Assembly (NCBI RefSeq): GCF_014649335.1
Contig: NZ_BMSV01000011.1
Span: forward strand, 62,001-126,000
Length of the DNA stretch: 64,000 nt
From: Streptomyces roseolilacinus
GTDB taxonomy: Bacteria > Actinomycetota > Actinomycetes > Streptomycetales > Streptomycetaceae
Direction of reading: 5' to 3'
Of this stretch, positions 44,119-52,259 are shown piece after piece. A program made the translations under genes and the position numbers. Under the pieces are notes generated by a model. It made no database searches. It saw only the letters and a list, made by a program, of their open reading frames with translations, and had not been told where the DNA came from. Position 1 is the stretch's first letter; each line of letters starts with the position of its first letter.

Positions 44119-44330
44119 CGCCTGCCCCCTCCGTGCCGGGACCTGCTCATCAGCACCGCGGCGAGCACGGCCAGCGCCACGGCGGCCGCGGACGCCGCCA
44201 CCAGCGGCCGGCGGTCCATGCGGGCGGCACGCGCCCGCAGGTCCGTCCGCGCCACCAGCTGGTCGAGCGTCTCGGCCAGCTCCTGCCGTTTACGCGCCGC
44301 TTCGAGACGCAGTTCGTCCGGCCGTGTCAT
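44115..44330 (-). CDS. DUF3618-type small protein
   Basis: 71 residues from ATG 44330, overlapping both neighbours. Starts MTRPDELRLEAARKRQELAETLDQLVARTDLRARA, the DUF3618 helix, then one membrane helix (RPLVAASAAAVALAVLAAVLM). It is the middle gene of a three-gene set that recurs across actinobacteria. Role unknown. Confidence 0.8.
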   Translation of the reverse strand: MTRPDELRLEAARKRQELAETLDQLVARTDLRARAARMDRRPLVAASAAAVALAVLAAVLMSRSRHGGGRR

Positions 44331-44725
44331 CGGTGGACCCTCCCCTTGATCTCGTCGATGTCCGCGCGCACGCCGTCGATGGCCCGTTCGGGCAGCGGCG
44401 GCCCGGCACGCCGCATCTGCGCGCGTCCGGCCAGCCCCAGGACGGCGGCGACGAGGAAGAGCACGACGGTCACGATCAGGGCGGCGGCCCACACCTCCAG
44501 GACCAGGGCGAGGAGCGCCACGAAGGTCCCGGCCAGGGCCATGAGCCCGACGTAGGCGACGGCCGTGGCACCTCCGATGAGCCCTCCGCCGACCCCGGCG
44601 CGCTTGCCCTTCTGCGCCAGTTCGGCCTGGGCGGTGCGCAGTTCGGCCCTCACCAGGTCGGAGAACTGCTCCGTCGCCCGTTTGACCAGCTCGCCGACCG
44701 ACGGTTCCGCGGTTCTGATCGCCAC
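44327..44725 (-). CDS. Phage holin superfamily III-like (DUF1469) membrane protein
   Basis: 132 residues from GTG 44725 with GGGAGG upstream. N-terminal amphipathic helix SVGELVKRATEQFSDLVRAELRTAQAELAQKGKRAG, then two hydrophobic helices about 55-75 and 82-105. DUF1469 proteins are annotated as holin-like by fold, but this one lies in a housekeeping operon with DUF3618 and DUF4235 partners, not in a prophage. Role unknown. Confidence 0.82.
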   Translation of the reverse strand: MAIRTAEPSVGELVKRATEQFSDLVRAELRTAQAELAQKGKRAGVGGGLIGGATAVAYVGLMALAGTFVALLALVLEVWAAALIVTVVLFLVAAVLGLAGRAQMRRAGPPLPERAIDGVRADIDEIKGRVHR

Positions 44726-44870
44726 GGCGGTCGCCTCCCTTCCTGTGCACGTACGGGAGCGACCCGAGTACCCGGACGCACCCCCGCCATGCCACGCTTA
44801 AGCACGACTTCACCATGAACCGGAGCAGAACTAAGTGGACCTACGACGTCATGCCCCGGAGACTGCGGGG

Positions 44871-45761
44871 ATGACGTACGACGGCACCACGCCCCCTCCC
44901 TTCGGCCGCGCCCTGTGCGCCATGGTCACGCCCTTCACCCCGGACGGCGCCGCCCTCGACCCGGACCGGGCCGCGAAGCTGGCGGTGGACCTGGTCTCCG
45001 GGGGCTGCGACGGGCTCGTCCTGAACGGCACGACCGGGGAGTCCCCGACCACCTCCGACGCCGAGAAGAGCAAGCTGGTCCGCGCCGTCAGGGAAGCGGT
45101 CGGCCCGTCGGTGCCGCTCGTCGCGGGCGTCGGCACGGCGGACACGGCGCACACGGTCGAGCTGGCCCGCCAGGCGGAGGCCGCGGGCGCGGACGGCCTC
45201 CTGGTCGTCCCGCCGTACTACAGCCGCCCGCCGCAGGCCGCCGTCGAGGCGCACTTCCGCCGGGTCGCCGACGCGACGGACCTGCCCGTGGCGCTGTACG
45301 ACATCCCGGGCCGTACCGGCACCCGCATCGAGCCGGACACGATGCTGCGGCTCGCGGAGCACCCCCGGATCGTGGCCGTGAAGGACTGCGCCTACGACCT
45401 GCTGGGCACGACGAAGGTGATCTCCCGTACGGCGCTGGCCGTCTACTCGGGCTGCGAGGAGCTGAACCTGCCGCTGTACGCGGTGGGCGGCGCGGGCTTC
45501 GTCAGCACGGTGGCGAACGTGGCGCCCGGCGCGGTACGGGCCGTGCTGGACGCCTTCGACGCGGGCGACACGGCGGAGGCGGCCCGGCTGAACCGGCGCC
45601 TGCTGCCGCTGACCGAGCTGATGATGGCGTCCGGGTTGCCCGGGACGGTGACGGTGAAGGCGCTGCTGGACGCGGGCCCGGTGCGCGAACCGCTGCAGCC
45701 CGCCGGCCGCGGGGCGGTCGACGGGCTGCGAAGGGCGTACGCGGAACTGGTCAGCCGCTGA
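44871..45761 (+). CDS. dapA: 4-hydroxy-tetrahydrodipicolinate synthase
   Basis: 296 residues from ATG 44871; GTG 44835, with a GGAG upstream, would add 12 residues. Condenses pyruvate with aspartate semialdehyde in lysine and diaminopimelate synthesis. Schiff-base Lys171 (IVAVKDCAYD), Tyr143 (ALYDIPGRTG), GLVLNGTTGESPT and GVGTADTAHTVELARQAEAAGADGLLVVPPYYSRP are classical DapA blocks. The dapD gene follows 0.9 kb on, in opposite orientation. A second dapA copy elsewhere in the genome is likely in Streptomyces. Confidence 0.9.
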   Translation: MTYDGTTPPPFGRALCAMVTPFTPDGAALDPDRAAKLAVDLVSGGCDGLVLNGTTGESPTTSDAEKSKLVRAVREAVGPSVPLVAGVGTADTAHTVELARQAEAAGADGLLVVPPYYSRPPQAAVEAHFRRVADATDLPVALYDIPGRTGTRIEPDTMLRLAEHPRIVAVKDCAYDLLGTTKVISRTALAVYSGCEELNLPLYAVGGAGFVSTVANVAPGAVRAVLDAFDAGDTAEAARLNRRLLPLTELMMASGLPGTVTVKALLDAGPVREPLQPAGRGAVDGLRRAYAELVSR

Positions 45762-45957
45762 CGACGTTCCGCCCCAGGAGCGCGACGTGCTCCAGCACGT
45801 CCTCCATCGGGTCGTCGACCTGACCGGTGTTGATCAGGGCGATGCGGGGGCCGTTGTGCGCGTGGTCGTTGGTCTCGTCCGCGTGGGCGGCCCCCGCGCC
45901 GAACAGGCCCGCCGCGACGAGGAGCCCCGCGAGCACGATCGTCCTGCTGGTCTTCAT
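45751..45957 (-). CDS. Small secreted protein
   Basis: 68 residues from ATG 45957 with GAGGAACG seven bases upstream. Sec signal TSRTIVLAGLLVAAGLFGAGAAHA with an AHA cleavage site, leaving about 43 residues (DETNDHAHNGPRIALINTGQVDDPMEDVLEHVALLGRNVVSG). No Cys, so not a chaplin or rodlin. The mature part resembles small Streptomyces secreted proteins with a GPRIALINTGQIDDPMEDVLEH-type core. Its end overlaps the end of dapA by 11 bases on the other strand. Confidence 0.8.
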   Translation of the reverse strand: MKTSRTIVLAGLLVAAGLFGAGAAHADETNDHAHNGPRIALINTGQVDDPMEDVLEHVALLGRNVVSG

Positions 45958-46677
45958 ATCCGTTCCTCGCCTTGCCGTTTCGTGTGACCCTGCGTCGACC
46001 TGTTCATCGGCCCGGCGGGTCGGAAGGTCACGCGGGGTCACCCGATCGTGCGGCGTGTCGCGGCCGCTCCGGTTGTCACGAACACGTCCGGGGGCTCTTG
46101 TCGCTCCGGCTTGGCTCCCGGCGGCCCCCCACCCCGCGCCGGGAGAGCGCACGAGCAGCGAGAGCGAGGAAGGGGCCTTCGCCCACCTGAGCAAGCTGGA
46201 CGAGCCGAACACCCACCCGTCGATGCGCATGCGGATCGAGCACGGCCCGACCGACCGAGCCGAGCCCTACATCGGCTGAGGACCTCGAACCCGCTCACCT
46301 GACAGGTGCCGGCGCAGCAACCGGATCGCCGGAGCGTGGTCGTGGGGAAAGCAGGGACTCAGCGAGCTCGGCCGCCCCCTGGGGCGTGTCCGGCGCAGAA
46401 GGCATGGACGGAACGGTAACCGAGCCAAGCAGCGAGCCGACAGGCCATGAGCGAGCGGCCACACGGTCATGAGCGCGGTAAGGCCTTCCCTCCTTCAACT
46501 CCGGCCGGCCACCCAGGCGGCTGCGGGCACGAAGTACGGAGGCGCCCTCCCTCCCGGGCCGTCCTGGGGCCGGGAGGGAGGGCGCTCGGCAATGACCAAC
46601 GTCGACGGCTACCGGCAGCTCGGCAGCAGGTCAGGCCATTGATCAGTACGGCGGCCGCAGGTCACGGCCGTCCGGGG
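45958..46677. other. 720-bp region without a supported gene
   Basis: Contains the promoter of the small secreted protein gene and the dapD terminator. Two short frames look like remnants: plus strand ending at 46279 (EEGAFAHLSKLDEPNTHPS followed by MRMRIEHGPTDRAEPYIG) and minus strand at 46295-46498 (AAELAESLLSPRPRSGD). Neither has a ribosome site or a full domain, so I treat them as possible gene debris. Confidence 0.5.
46542..46585 (-). terminator. Terminator hairpin downstream of dapD
   Basis: Sixteen-base perfect arms GCGCCCTCCCTCCCGG (46542-46557) and complement (46570-46585), 12-base loop, about 93 bp past the dapD stop. Confidence 0.7.
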
Positions 46678-47661
46678 TCAGTTGTGGCTGTGCAGGATGT
46701 CGTTCAGGCCGCCCCACACGGCGTTGTTCGGGCGGGCCTCGACGGTGCCGGTGACCGAGTTGCGGCGGAACAGGATGTTCGAGGCGCCGGACAGCTCGCG
46801 GGCCTTGACGATCTGCCCGTCGGGCATGGTGACGCGCGTGCCGGCGGTGATGTACAGGCCGGCCTCGACGACGCACTCGTCGCCCAGCGCGATGCCGACG
46901 CCCGCCTCGGCGCCGATCAGGCAGCGCTCGCCGACGGAGATCACGACGTTGCCGCCGCCGGACAGGGTGCCCATGGTGGAGGCGCCGCCGCCGATGTCGG
47001 AGCCGTCGCCGATGACGACGCCGGCGGAGATCCGGCCCTCGACCATGGACGTGCCGAGCGTGCCCGCGTTGAAGTTGACGAAGCCCTCGTGCATGACGGT
47101 CGTGCCGGCCGCGAGGTGCGCGCCGAGCCGGACGCGGTCGGCGTCGGCGATGCGCACGCCCTTCGGGACGACGTAGTCCGTCATCCGCGGGAACTTGTCG
47201 ACGCCGGTCACCTGGAGGTGCAGGCCCTCGGCGCGGGCGTTGAGGCGGACCTTCTCGACGTCGTCGACGGCGACGGGGCCGAGGCTCGTCCAGGCCACGT
47301 TGGCGAGGAGGCCGAAGATGCCGTCGAGGTTCTGGCCGTGCGGCCTGACGAGCCGGTGGCTGAGCAGGTGCAGCCGCAGGTAGGCGTCGTGCGCGTCGAG
47401 CGGCTTCTCGTCCAGGGAGGCGATCACGGTGCGTACGGCGACGACCTCGACGCCGCGGCGGGCGTCGGCGCCGACGGCCTTGGCGGCGCCCTCACCGAGG
47501 AGGTCCACGGCCTGGTCGGGGGTGAGCCGCTCGGTCCCGGCGGGCCCGGCCTCCTCGGTGAGCTCGGGCGCGGGGAACCAGGTGTCGAGGACGGTGCCGT
47601 CACCGGCGAGGGTGGCGAGGCCGGCGGCCACGGCTCCGGTGGTACGAGGTGCAGAAGTCAT
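46678..47661 (-). CDS. dapD: 2,3,4,5-tetrahydropyridine-2,6-dicarboxylate N-succinyltransferase
   Basis: 327 residues from ATG 47661. Transfers succinyl from succinyl-CoA to tetrahydrodipicolinate in the diaminopimelate/lysine route. N-terminal alpha/beta part, then left-handed beta-helix hexapeptides from about 185: VRLGAHLAAGTTVMHEGFVNFNAGTLGTSMVEGRISAGVVIGDGSDIGGGASTMGTLSGGG read as short turns, ending KARELSGASNILFRRNS. This is the actinobacterial DapD form. Complements the dapA gene nearby. Confidence 0.93.
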   Translation of the reverse strand: MTSAPRTTGAVAAGLATLAGDGTVLDTWFPAPELTEEAGPAGTERLTPDQAVDLLGEGAAKAVGADARRGVEVVAVRTVIASLDEKPLDAHDAYLRLHLLSHRLVRPHGQNLDGIFGLLANVAWTSLGPVAVDDVEKVRLNARAEGLHLQVTGVDKFPRMTDYVVPKGVRIADADRVRLGAHLAAGTTVMHEGFVNFNAGTLGTSMVEGRISAGVVIGDGSDIGGGASTMGTLSGGGNVVISVGERCLIGAEAGVGIALGDECVVEAGLYITAGTRVTMPDGQIVKARELSGASNILFRRNSVTGTVEARPNNAVWGGLNDILHSHN

Positions 47662-47783
47662 GCCCCGAACCTAACCGCCCGGCCCGCCCGGGTGCTAACC
47701 GGTCTCGGGTCCCGGGCCGCCCGTACCCCCCGGACGGCCGTGCGGGAACCCGCCCTCCCCCGTGCCTGCCGGAGGACGGCGAA

Positions 47784-47819
47784 GGCCGGGCCCGCCGGGT
47801 CGGTCCGGCGGGCCCGGCC
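47784..47819 (-). terminator. Terminator of the suf operon
   Basis: Fifteen-base perfect arms GGCCGGGCCCGCCGG (47784-47798) and complement (47805-47819), six-base loop, 44 bp past the last suf gene on the minus strand. Confidence 0.8.
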
Positions 47820-47862
47820 GTCCGGTCGCGGTCCGGGGTGACCCGGGCCGCGGCCGGACGTC

Positions 47863-48201
47863 TCAGACGTTGAAGCCGAGCGCGCGCAGCTGCTCGCGTC
47901 CGTCGTCCGTGATCTTGTCGGGACCCCACGGCGGCATCCAGACCCAGTTGATCTTCAGCTCGCTGACGATGCCGTCCGTCGCCGCCTTCGCCTGGTCCTC
48001 GATCACGTCCGTCAGCGGGCAGGCCGCCGACGTCAGCGTCATGTCCAGCGTCGCGACGTTGGAGTCGTCGACGTGGATGCCGTAGATCAGGCCGAGGTTG
48101 ACGACGTCGATGCCCAGTTCGGGGTCGACCACGTCGTACAGCGCCTCGCGGATCTCTTCCTCGGAGGCGGGCTTCATCGTTGCCGTCTCGTTCTCACTCA
48201 T
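47863..48201 (-). CDS. DUF59/MIP18-type iron-sulfur assembly protein (SufT/PaaD-like)
   Basis: 112 residues from ATG 48201, overlapping the sufU stop. DUF59 blocks: EALYDVVDPELGIDVVNLGLIYGI, MTLTSAACPLTDVIEDQ with the conserved Cys, and a C-terminal WVWMPPWGPDKITDDGREQLRALGF. Such proteins help mature or deliver Fe-S clusters. Last gene of the suf operon. Confidence 0.92.
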   Translation of the reverse strand: MSENETATMKPASEEEIREALYDVVDPELGIDVVNLGLIYGIHVDDSNVATLDMTLTSAACPLTDVIEDQAKAATDGIVSELKINWVWMPPWGPDKITDDGREQLRALGFNV

Positions 48202-48671
48202 GCCGTCTTCCCATCCGCCTTCGCGGGCTCCTCGCCCAGGGCCTGGGCGGTCGCGTCCTTCCACGCCATCCAGCTCAGCAGCGCGCACTTCACCCGGGCC
48301 GGGTACTTGGAGACACCGGCGAACGCGACCGCGTCCTCCAGCAGCTCCTCCATCGCGTCGTCGGGCTCGATCCGGCCCTTGGACTGCATCAGCTCCAGGA
48401 ACGCGTCCTGGATCCGCCGCGCCTCCCCCAGCTCCTTGCCGACCAGGAGCTCGTTCAGCACGGAGGCGGAGGCCTGGCTGATGGAGCAGCCCTGCCCCTC
48501 GTACGACACGTCCGCGACGCGCGAACCGTCGTACCTCACGCGGAGCGTGATCTCGTCACCGCACGTCGGGTTGACGTGGTGCACCTCGGCGTCGCCCGGC
48601 CGCAAGCCCCGCCCGTGCGGGTGCTTGTAGTGGTCCAGGATGACGTCCTGGTACATCGAGTCCAGCTTCAC
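48198..48671 (-). CDS. sufU: Fe-S cluster assembly protein SufU
   Basis: 157 residues from GTG 48671. Gram-positive SufU, a zinc-dependent sulfurtransferase that takes sulfur from SufS. Zinc/sulfur ligands Cys37 and Asp39 (NPTCGDEITL), Cys62 (GQGCSISQASAS) and Cys129 (RVKCALLSW). The insertion between strands and the absence of SufE in the operon agree with the SufS-SufU system. Overlaps the next gene by four bases and follows sufS closely. Confidence 0.94.
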   Translation of the reverse strand: MKLDSMYQDVILDHYKHPHGRGLRPGDAEVHHVNPTCGDEITLRVRYDGSRVADVSYEGQGCSISQASASVLNELLVGKELGEARRIQDAFLELMQSKGRIEPDDAMEELLEDAVAFAGVSKYPARVKCALLSWMAWKDATAQALGEEPAKADGKTA

Positions 48672-48682
48672 GAGTCAGCCCC

Positions 48683-49939
48683 TCATCCGAAGAAGTTACG
48701 GACGTGCTCCAGGCCGTCCACCAGGGCGTCGACCTCGGCGGGCGTGGAGTACAGATAGAACGACGCTCGCGTGGTCGCGGGAATTCCGTACCGGAGGCAG
48801 ACGGGCCGTGCGCAGTGGTGGCCGACCCGGACCGCGATGCCCTGCTCGTCGAGGACCTGGCCCACGTCGTGGGGGTGGATGTCGCCGAGCGTGAAGGAGA
48901 TCGCGGCGCCCCGCTCCTCGGCCGTGGTGGGGCCGATGATCCGCAGGTCGGGGACGTCGTGCAGGCGCCGGATCGCGTACTCGGTGAGCGCGTGCTCATG
49001 AGCGGCGATCTTGTCCATGCCGATCGAGGAGAGGTAGTCCACGGCCGCGCCGAGGCCGACGGCCTGGGCGATCGGCGGCGTGCCCGCCTCGAACTTGTGG
49101 GGCGCGGGGGCGTACGTCGACGAGCTCATCGAGACGGTCTCGATCATCTCGCCGCCGCCGAGGAACGGCGGGAGGTCCTCCAGCAGCTCCTGGCGGCCCC
49201 ACAGCACGCCGATGCCGGTCGGGCCGCACATCTTGTGGCCGGTGAAGGCCACGAAGTCGGCCTGGAGGGCCTGCACGTCCAGCGCCATGTGCGGGGCGGC
49301 CTGCGACGCGTCGACGAGGACGAGCGCGCCGACCTCCTGGGCGCGGCGCACGATGGCCTCGACCGGGTTGAACGTGCCGAGGATGTTGGAGACCAGCACG
49401 AAGGAGACGATCTTCGTCTTCGGCGTGATGACCTCGTCGATCCGGGAGAGGTCGAGCCGGCCGTCGTCGGTCAGCCCGAACCACTTCAGCTTCGCGCCGG
49501 TGCGCTGCGCGAGCAGCTGCCACGGGACGATGTTGGAGTGGTGCTCCATCTCCGTGATGACGATCTCGGTGTCGGCGTCCACGCGGTAGGGCTCGTCGGC
49601 CCAGCCCAGCATGTTGGCGACGAGGTTCAGCGACTCCGAGGCGTTCTTGGTGAAGATCACCTCGTTGCGGCTGGGCGCGTTGACGAAGGCCGCCACCTTG
49701 TCGCGGGCGCCTTCGTACAGCTCCGTGGCCTCCTCTGCGAGGACGTGCACACCACGGTGGACGTTGGCGTTGTGCTGCTCGTAGTACTCGTTGAGCACGT
49801 CGAGCACCTGGCGCGGCGTCTGGGACGTCGCCGCGTTGTCCAGGTAGACGAGCTTCTTGCCGTCGTGGAGGACGCGGTCCAGGATCGGGAAGTCCTTGCG
49901 GATCGCCTCAGTGTCGAGGAGGCCCGGAAGCTGTGTCAC
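48683..49939 (-). CDS. sufS: Cysteine desulfurase SufS
   Basis: 418 residues from GTG 49939, overlapping the sufC stop. Class V PLP enzyme making protein persulfide from cysteine. PLP Lys236 in FVAFTGHKMCGPTGIGVLW, active-site Cys376 in VRVGHHCARPVCLRYG, and the early YLDNAATSQTPRQVLDVLNEYYEQHNANVHRG read as the group II signature. Works with SufU. Confidence 0.96.
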   Translation of the reverse strand: MTQLPGLLDTEAIRKDFPILDRVLHDGKKLVYLDNAATSQTPRQVLDVLNEYYEQHNANVHRGVHVLAEEATELYEGARDKVAAFVNAPSRNEVIFTKNASESLNLVANMLGWADEPYRVDADTEIVITEMEHHSNIVPWQLLAQRTGAKLKWFGLTDDGRLDLSRIDEVITPKTKIVSFVLVSNILGTFNPVEAIVRRAQEVGALVLVDASQAAPHMALDVQALQADFVAFTGHKMCGPTGIGVLWGRQELLEDLPPFLGGGEMIETVSMSSSTYAPAPHKFEAGTPPIAQAVGLGAAVDYLSSIGMDKIAAHEHALTEYAIRRLHDVPDLRIIGPTTAEERGAAISFTLGDIHPHDVGQVLDEQGIAVRVGHHCARPVCLRYGIPATTRASFYLYSTPAEVDALVDGLEHVRNFFG

Positions 49940-50700
49940 GCGGATACGCCGCCCTTCGTGTATGCCTCGTAGCCCTCGGCCTCCAGCTTGTCGGCCAGCT
50001 CGGGGCCGCCCGACTCGACGATGCGACCGCCGGCGAAGACGTGGACGTGGTCCGGCTTGATGTAGCGCAGGATGCGCGTGTAGTGCGTGATCAGCAGGGT
50101 GCCGACCTCGCCGGTCTCGCGGACCCGGTTGACGCCCTCGGAGACGATGCGCAGCGCGTCGACGTCGAGGCCGGAGTCGGTCTCGTCGAGGATCGCGATC
50201 TTCGGCTTGATGAGCTCCAGCTGGAGGATCTCGTGGCGCTTCTTCTCACCGCCGGAGAAGCCCTCGTTGACGTTCCGCTCGGCGAAGGAGGGGTCCATGT
50301 GGAGACGCTCCATGGCCTCCTTGACCTCCTTCACCCAGGTGCGCAGCTTCGGGGCCTCGCCGCGGACGGCGGTGGCGGAGGTGCGCAGGAAGTTGGAGAC
50401 GGAGACGCCGGGGATCTCGACCGGGTACTGCATGGCGAGGAAGACGCCGGCGCGGGCGCGCTCGTCGACGGACATCTCCAGGACGTCCTCACCGTCGAGG
50501 GTGACGGTGCCGCCGGTGACCGTGTACTTCGGGTGGCCGGCGAGGGAGTAGGCGAGGGTGGACTTGCCGGAGCCGTTGGGGCCCATGATGGCGTGGGTCT
50601 CGCCCTGCTTCACGGTCAGGTCGACGCCCTTGAGGATCTCCTTCGTGGCGTTGTCGGCCTCGACGGAGACGTGCAGGTCGCGGATTTCAAGCGTTGCCAT
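49936..50700 (-). CDS. sufC: Fe-S assembly ATPase SufC
   Basis: 254 residues from ATG 50700. ABC-type ATPase of the SufBCD scaffold. Walker A GPNGSGKST (40-48), Q-loop MQYPVEIPGV, signature GFSGGEKKRHEI, Walker B IAILDETDSGLD and switch His in LLITHYTRIL. Its stop overlaps the sufS start; seven bases separate it from the ferredoxin gene. Confidence 0.97.
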   Translation of the reverse strand: MATLEIRDLHVSVEADNATKEILKGVDLTVKQGETHAIMGPNGSGKSTLAYSLAGHPKYTVTGGTVTLDGEDVLEMSVDERARAGVFLAMQYPVEIPGVSVSNFLRTSATAVRGEAPKLRTWVKEVKEAMERLHMDPSFAERNVNEGFSGGEKKRHEILQLELIKPKIAILDETDSGLDVDALRIVSEGVNRVRETGEVGTLLITHYTRILRYIKPDHVHVFAGGRIVESGGPELADKLEAEGYEAYTKGGVSA

Positions 50701-50707
50701 GGGTGAC

Positions 50708-51025
50708 TCAGGACTCCTGGGTGACGGAGACGAGCACATCGTCCCCTTCGATCTTTACGGGGTATACGGGGACGGGGCGCGTCGCGGGAAGGCCGGACGG
50801 CTTGCCGGTACGGAGGTCGAAGCTGGAGCCGTGCAGCCAGCACTCGATGGCGCAGTCCTCGACCTCTCCCTCCGAGAGGGACACGTTCGCGTGCGAGCAG
50901 ATGTCGTTGATCGCGAACACCTCCCCCTCGGTGAGGACCACGGAGACCGGCGTGCCGTCGATCTCCACCCGCTTCGGGGTGTCCTCCGTCAGCTCGCTCA
51001 GGCCGCAGGCGCGGACGAAGGCCAT
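50708..51025 (-). CDS. Rieske-type ferredoxin of the suf operon
   Basis: 105 residues from ATG 51025, sharing one base with the sufD stop. Rieske [2Fe-2S] ligands Cys43 and His45 (DICSHANVSL), Cys62 and His65 (ECWLHGSSFD). Related to non-haem dioxygenase ferredoxin components. Its fixed place between sufD and sufC in actinobacteria points to electron supply for cluster assembly (inference). Confidence 0.93.
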   Translation of the reverse strand: MAFVRACGLSELTEDTPKRVEIDGTPVSVVLTEGEVFAINDICSHANVSLSEGEVEDCAIECWLHGSSFDLRTGKPSGLPATRPVPVYPVKIEGDDVLVSVTQES

Positions 51026-52200
51026 CAGACGGACGCCTCCAGCTCCGTCTCGATCCTCTCGATGAGTCGCTGCTCGACGTCGGCCAGGCCGATCTGCTGG
51101 ACCAGCTCGGCGAAGAAGCCGCGGACGACGAGGCGGCGGGCCTCGACCTCCGGGATGCCGCGGGCCATCAGGTAGAACAGCTGCTCGTCGTCGAAGCGGC
51201 CGGTCGCCGAGGCGTGGCCGGCACCCGCGATCTCACCGGTCTCGATCTCCAGGTTCGGCACCGAGTCGACCCGGGCGCCGTCCGTGAGGACGAGGTTGCG
51301 GTTCATCTCGTACGTGTCGGTGCCCTCGGCGGCGGCCTGGATCAGGACGTCGCCGATCCACACGGCGTGCGCGGCCTCGCCCTGGAGGGCGCCCTTGTAG
51401 ACGACGTTCGACGTGCAGTGCGGGGCGTTGTGGGTGACCAGGAGGCGGTGCTCCTGGTGCTGGCCGGCGTCGGTGAAGTACAGGCCGAGCAGCTCGGCCT
51501 CGCCGCCCGTCCCGGCGTACTCGACGCGCGGGTGGATGCGGACGAGGTCCCCGCCGAAGGTGACGACGACGGACTTGAAGGAGGCGTCGCGGCCGACGAG
51601 CGCGTTGTGCTGCGCCACGTGGACGGCCTTGCCGTCCCAGTCCTGGACGGACACGACGGTCAGCTTGGCGCCGTCGCCGAGGACGTAGTCGACGTTGGCG
51701 GCGAGGACGGCCTCGCCGGTGTGGTCGATGACCACGACGGCCTCGGCGAAGGCGCCGAGTTCGACGACGAGGTGGCCGAAGGAGGTGCCGCCCTGGCCGT
51801 GCACGGCGATGCGGACGGGCTCGGAGAGCACGGTCTCCTTGGGCACGGTCACGACCGTGGCCTTCTCGAACGAGGAGTACGCCTGGGCGGCGACCCGGTC
51901 CACCGGCGTGCCCGCCCTGCCCAGCCTCGCGTCGTCGCGGCCGACGGCCTCGACGGTGACGGCGTCGGGCGCGGTCACGTCGACGCGCACCCCTTCACCG
52001 GTGGCGGCGGCGGTGCCGTCGTGCAGTCCGCGCAGGCGCTCCAGCGGCGTGAACCGCCACTCCTCCTCGCGGCCGTGCGGGACGGGGAAGTCCGCGACGT
52101 CGAAGGACGGGGGGGCGCTCATGCGCGTGGCGACGGTCGACTCCGCCGCCACCGCGATGGAGCCGGCGGTGGTCGAACCCACCGGGATGTTCTCAGCCAT
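51025..52200 (-). CDS. sufD: Fe-S assembly scaffold protein SufD
   Basis: 391 residues from ATG 52200. SufB/SufD family beta-helix: VPHGREEEWRFTPLERLRGL, VVIDHTGEAVLAANVDYVLGDGAKLTVVSVQDWDGKAVHVAQHNALVGRDASFK read across the helix, and C-terminal GHASATGRFDDEQLFYLMARGIPEVEARRLVVRGFF. Forms the SufBC2D scaffold with SufB and SufC. Separated from sufB by 59 bp. Confidence 0.95.
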   Translation of the reverse strand: MAENIPVGSTTAGSIAVAAESTVATRMSAPPSFDVADFPVPHGREEEWRFTPLERLRGLHDGTAAATGEGVRVDVTAPDAVTVEAVGRDDARLGRAGTPVDRVAAQAYSSFEKATVVTVPKETVLSEPVRIAVHGQGGTSFGHLVVELGAFAEAVVVIDHTGEAVLAANVDYVLGDGAKLTVVSVQDWDGKAVHVAQHNALVGRDASFKSVVVTFGGDLVRIHPRVEYAGTGGEAELLGLYFTDAGQHQEHRLLVTHNAPHCTSNVVYKGALQGEAAHAVWIGDVLIQAAAEGTDTYEMNRNLVLTDGARVDSVPNLEIETGEIAGAGHASATGRFDDEQLFYLMARGIPEVEARRLVVRGFFAELVQQIGLADVEQRLIERIETELEASV

Positions 52201-52259
52201 GGCTGTCGTGGTTTCTCTTCCTACGTGCGTACGTCGTCAGGTCGTTCGGGCGGGCCGGG

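Noticed and set aside
44327..44725. Phage holin as a sign of a prophage
   Set aside because: No lysin, terminase, portal or integrase is nearby; the gene sits in a DUF3618/DUF4235 operon.
46295..46498. Possible HD-domain protein start
   Set aside because: Only about 15 residues (AAELAESLLSP) resemble such a start; no His-Asp motif follows in any frame.
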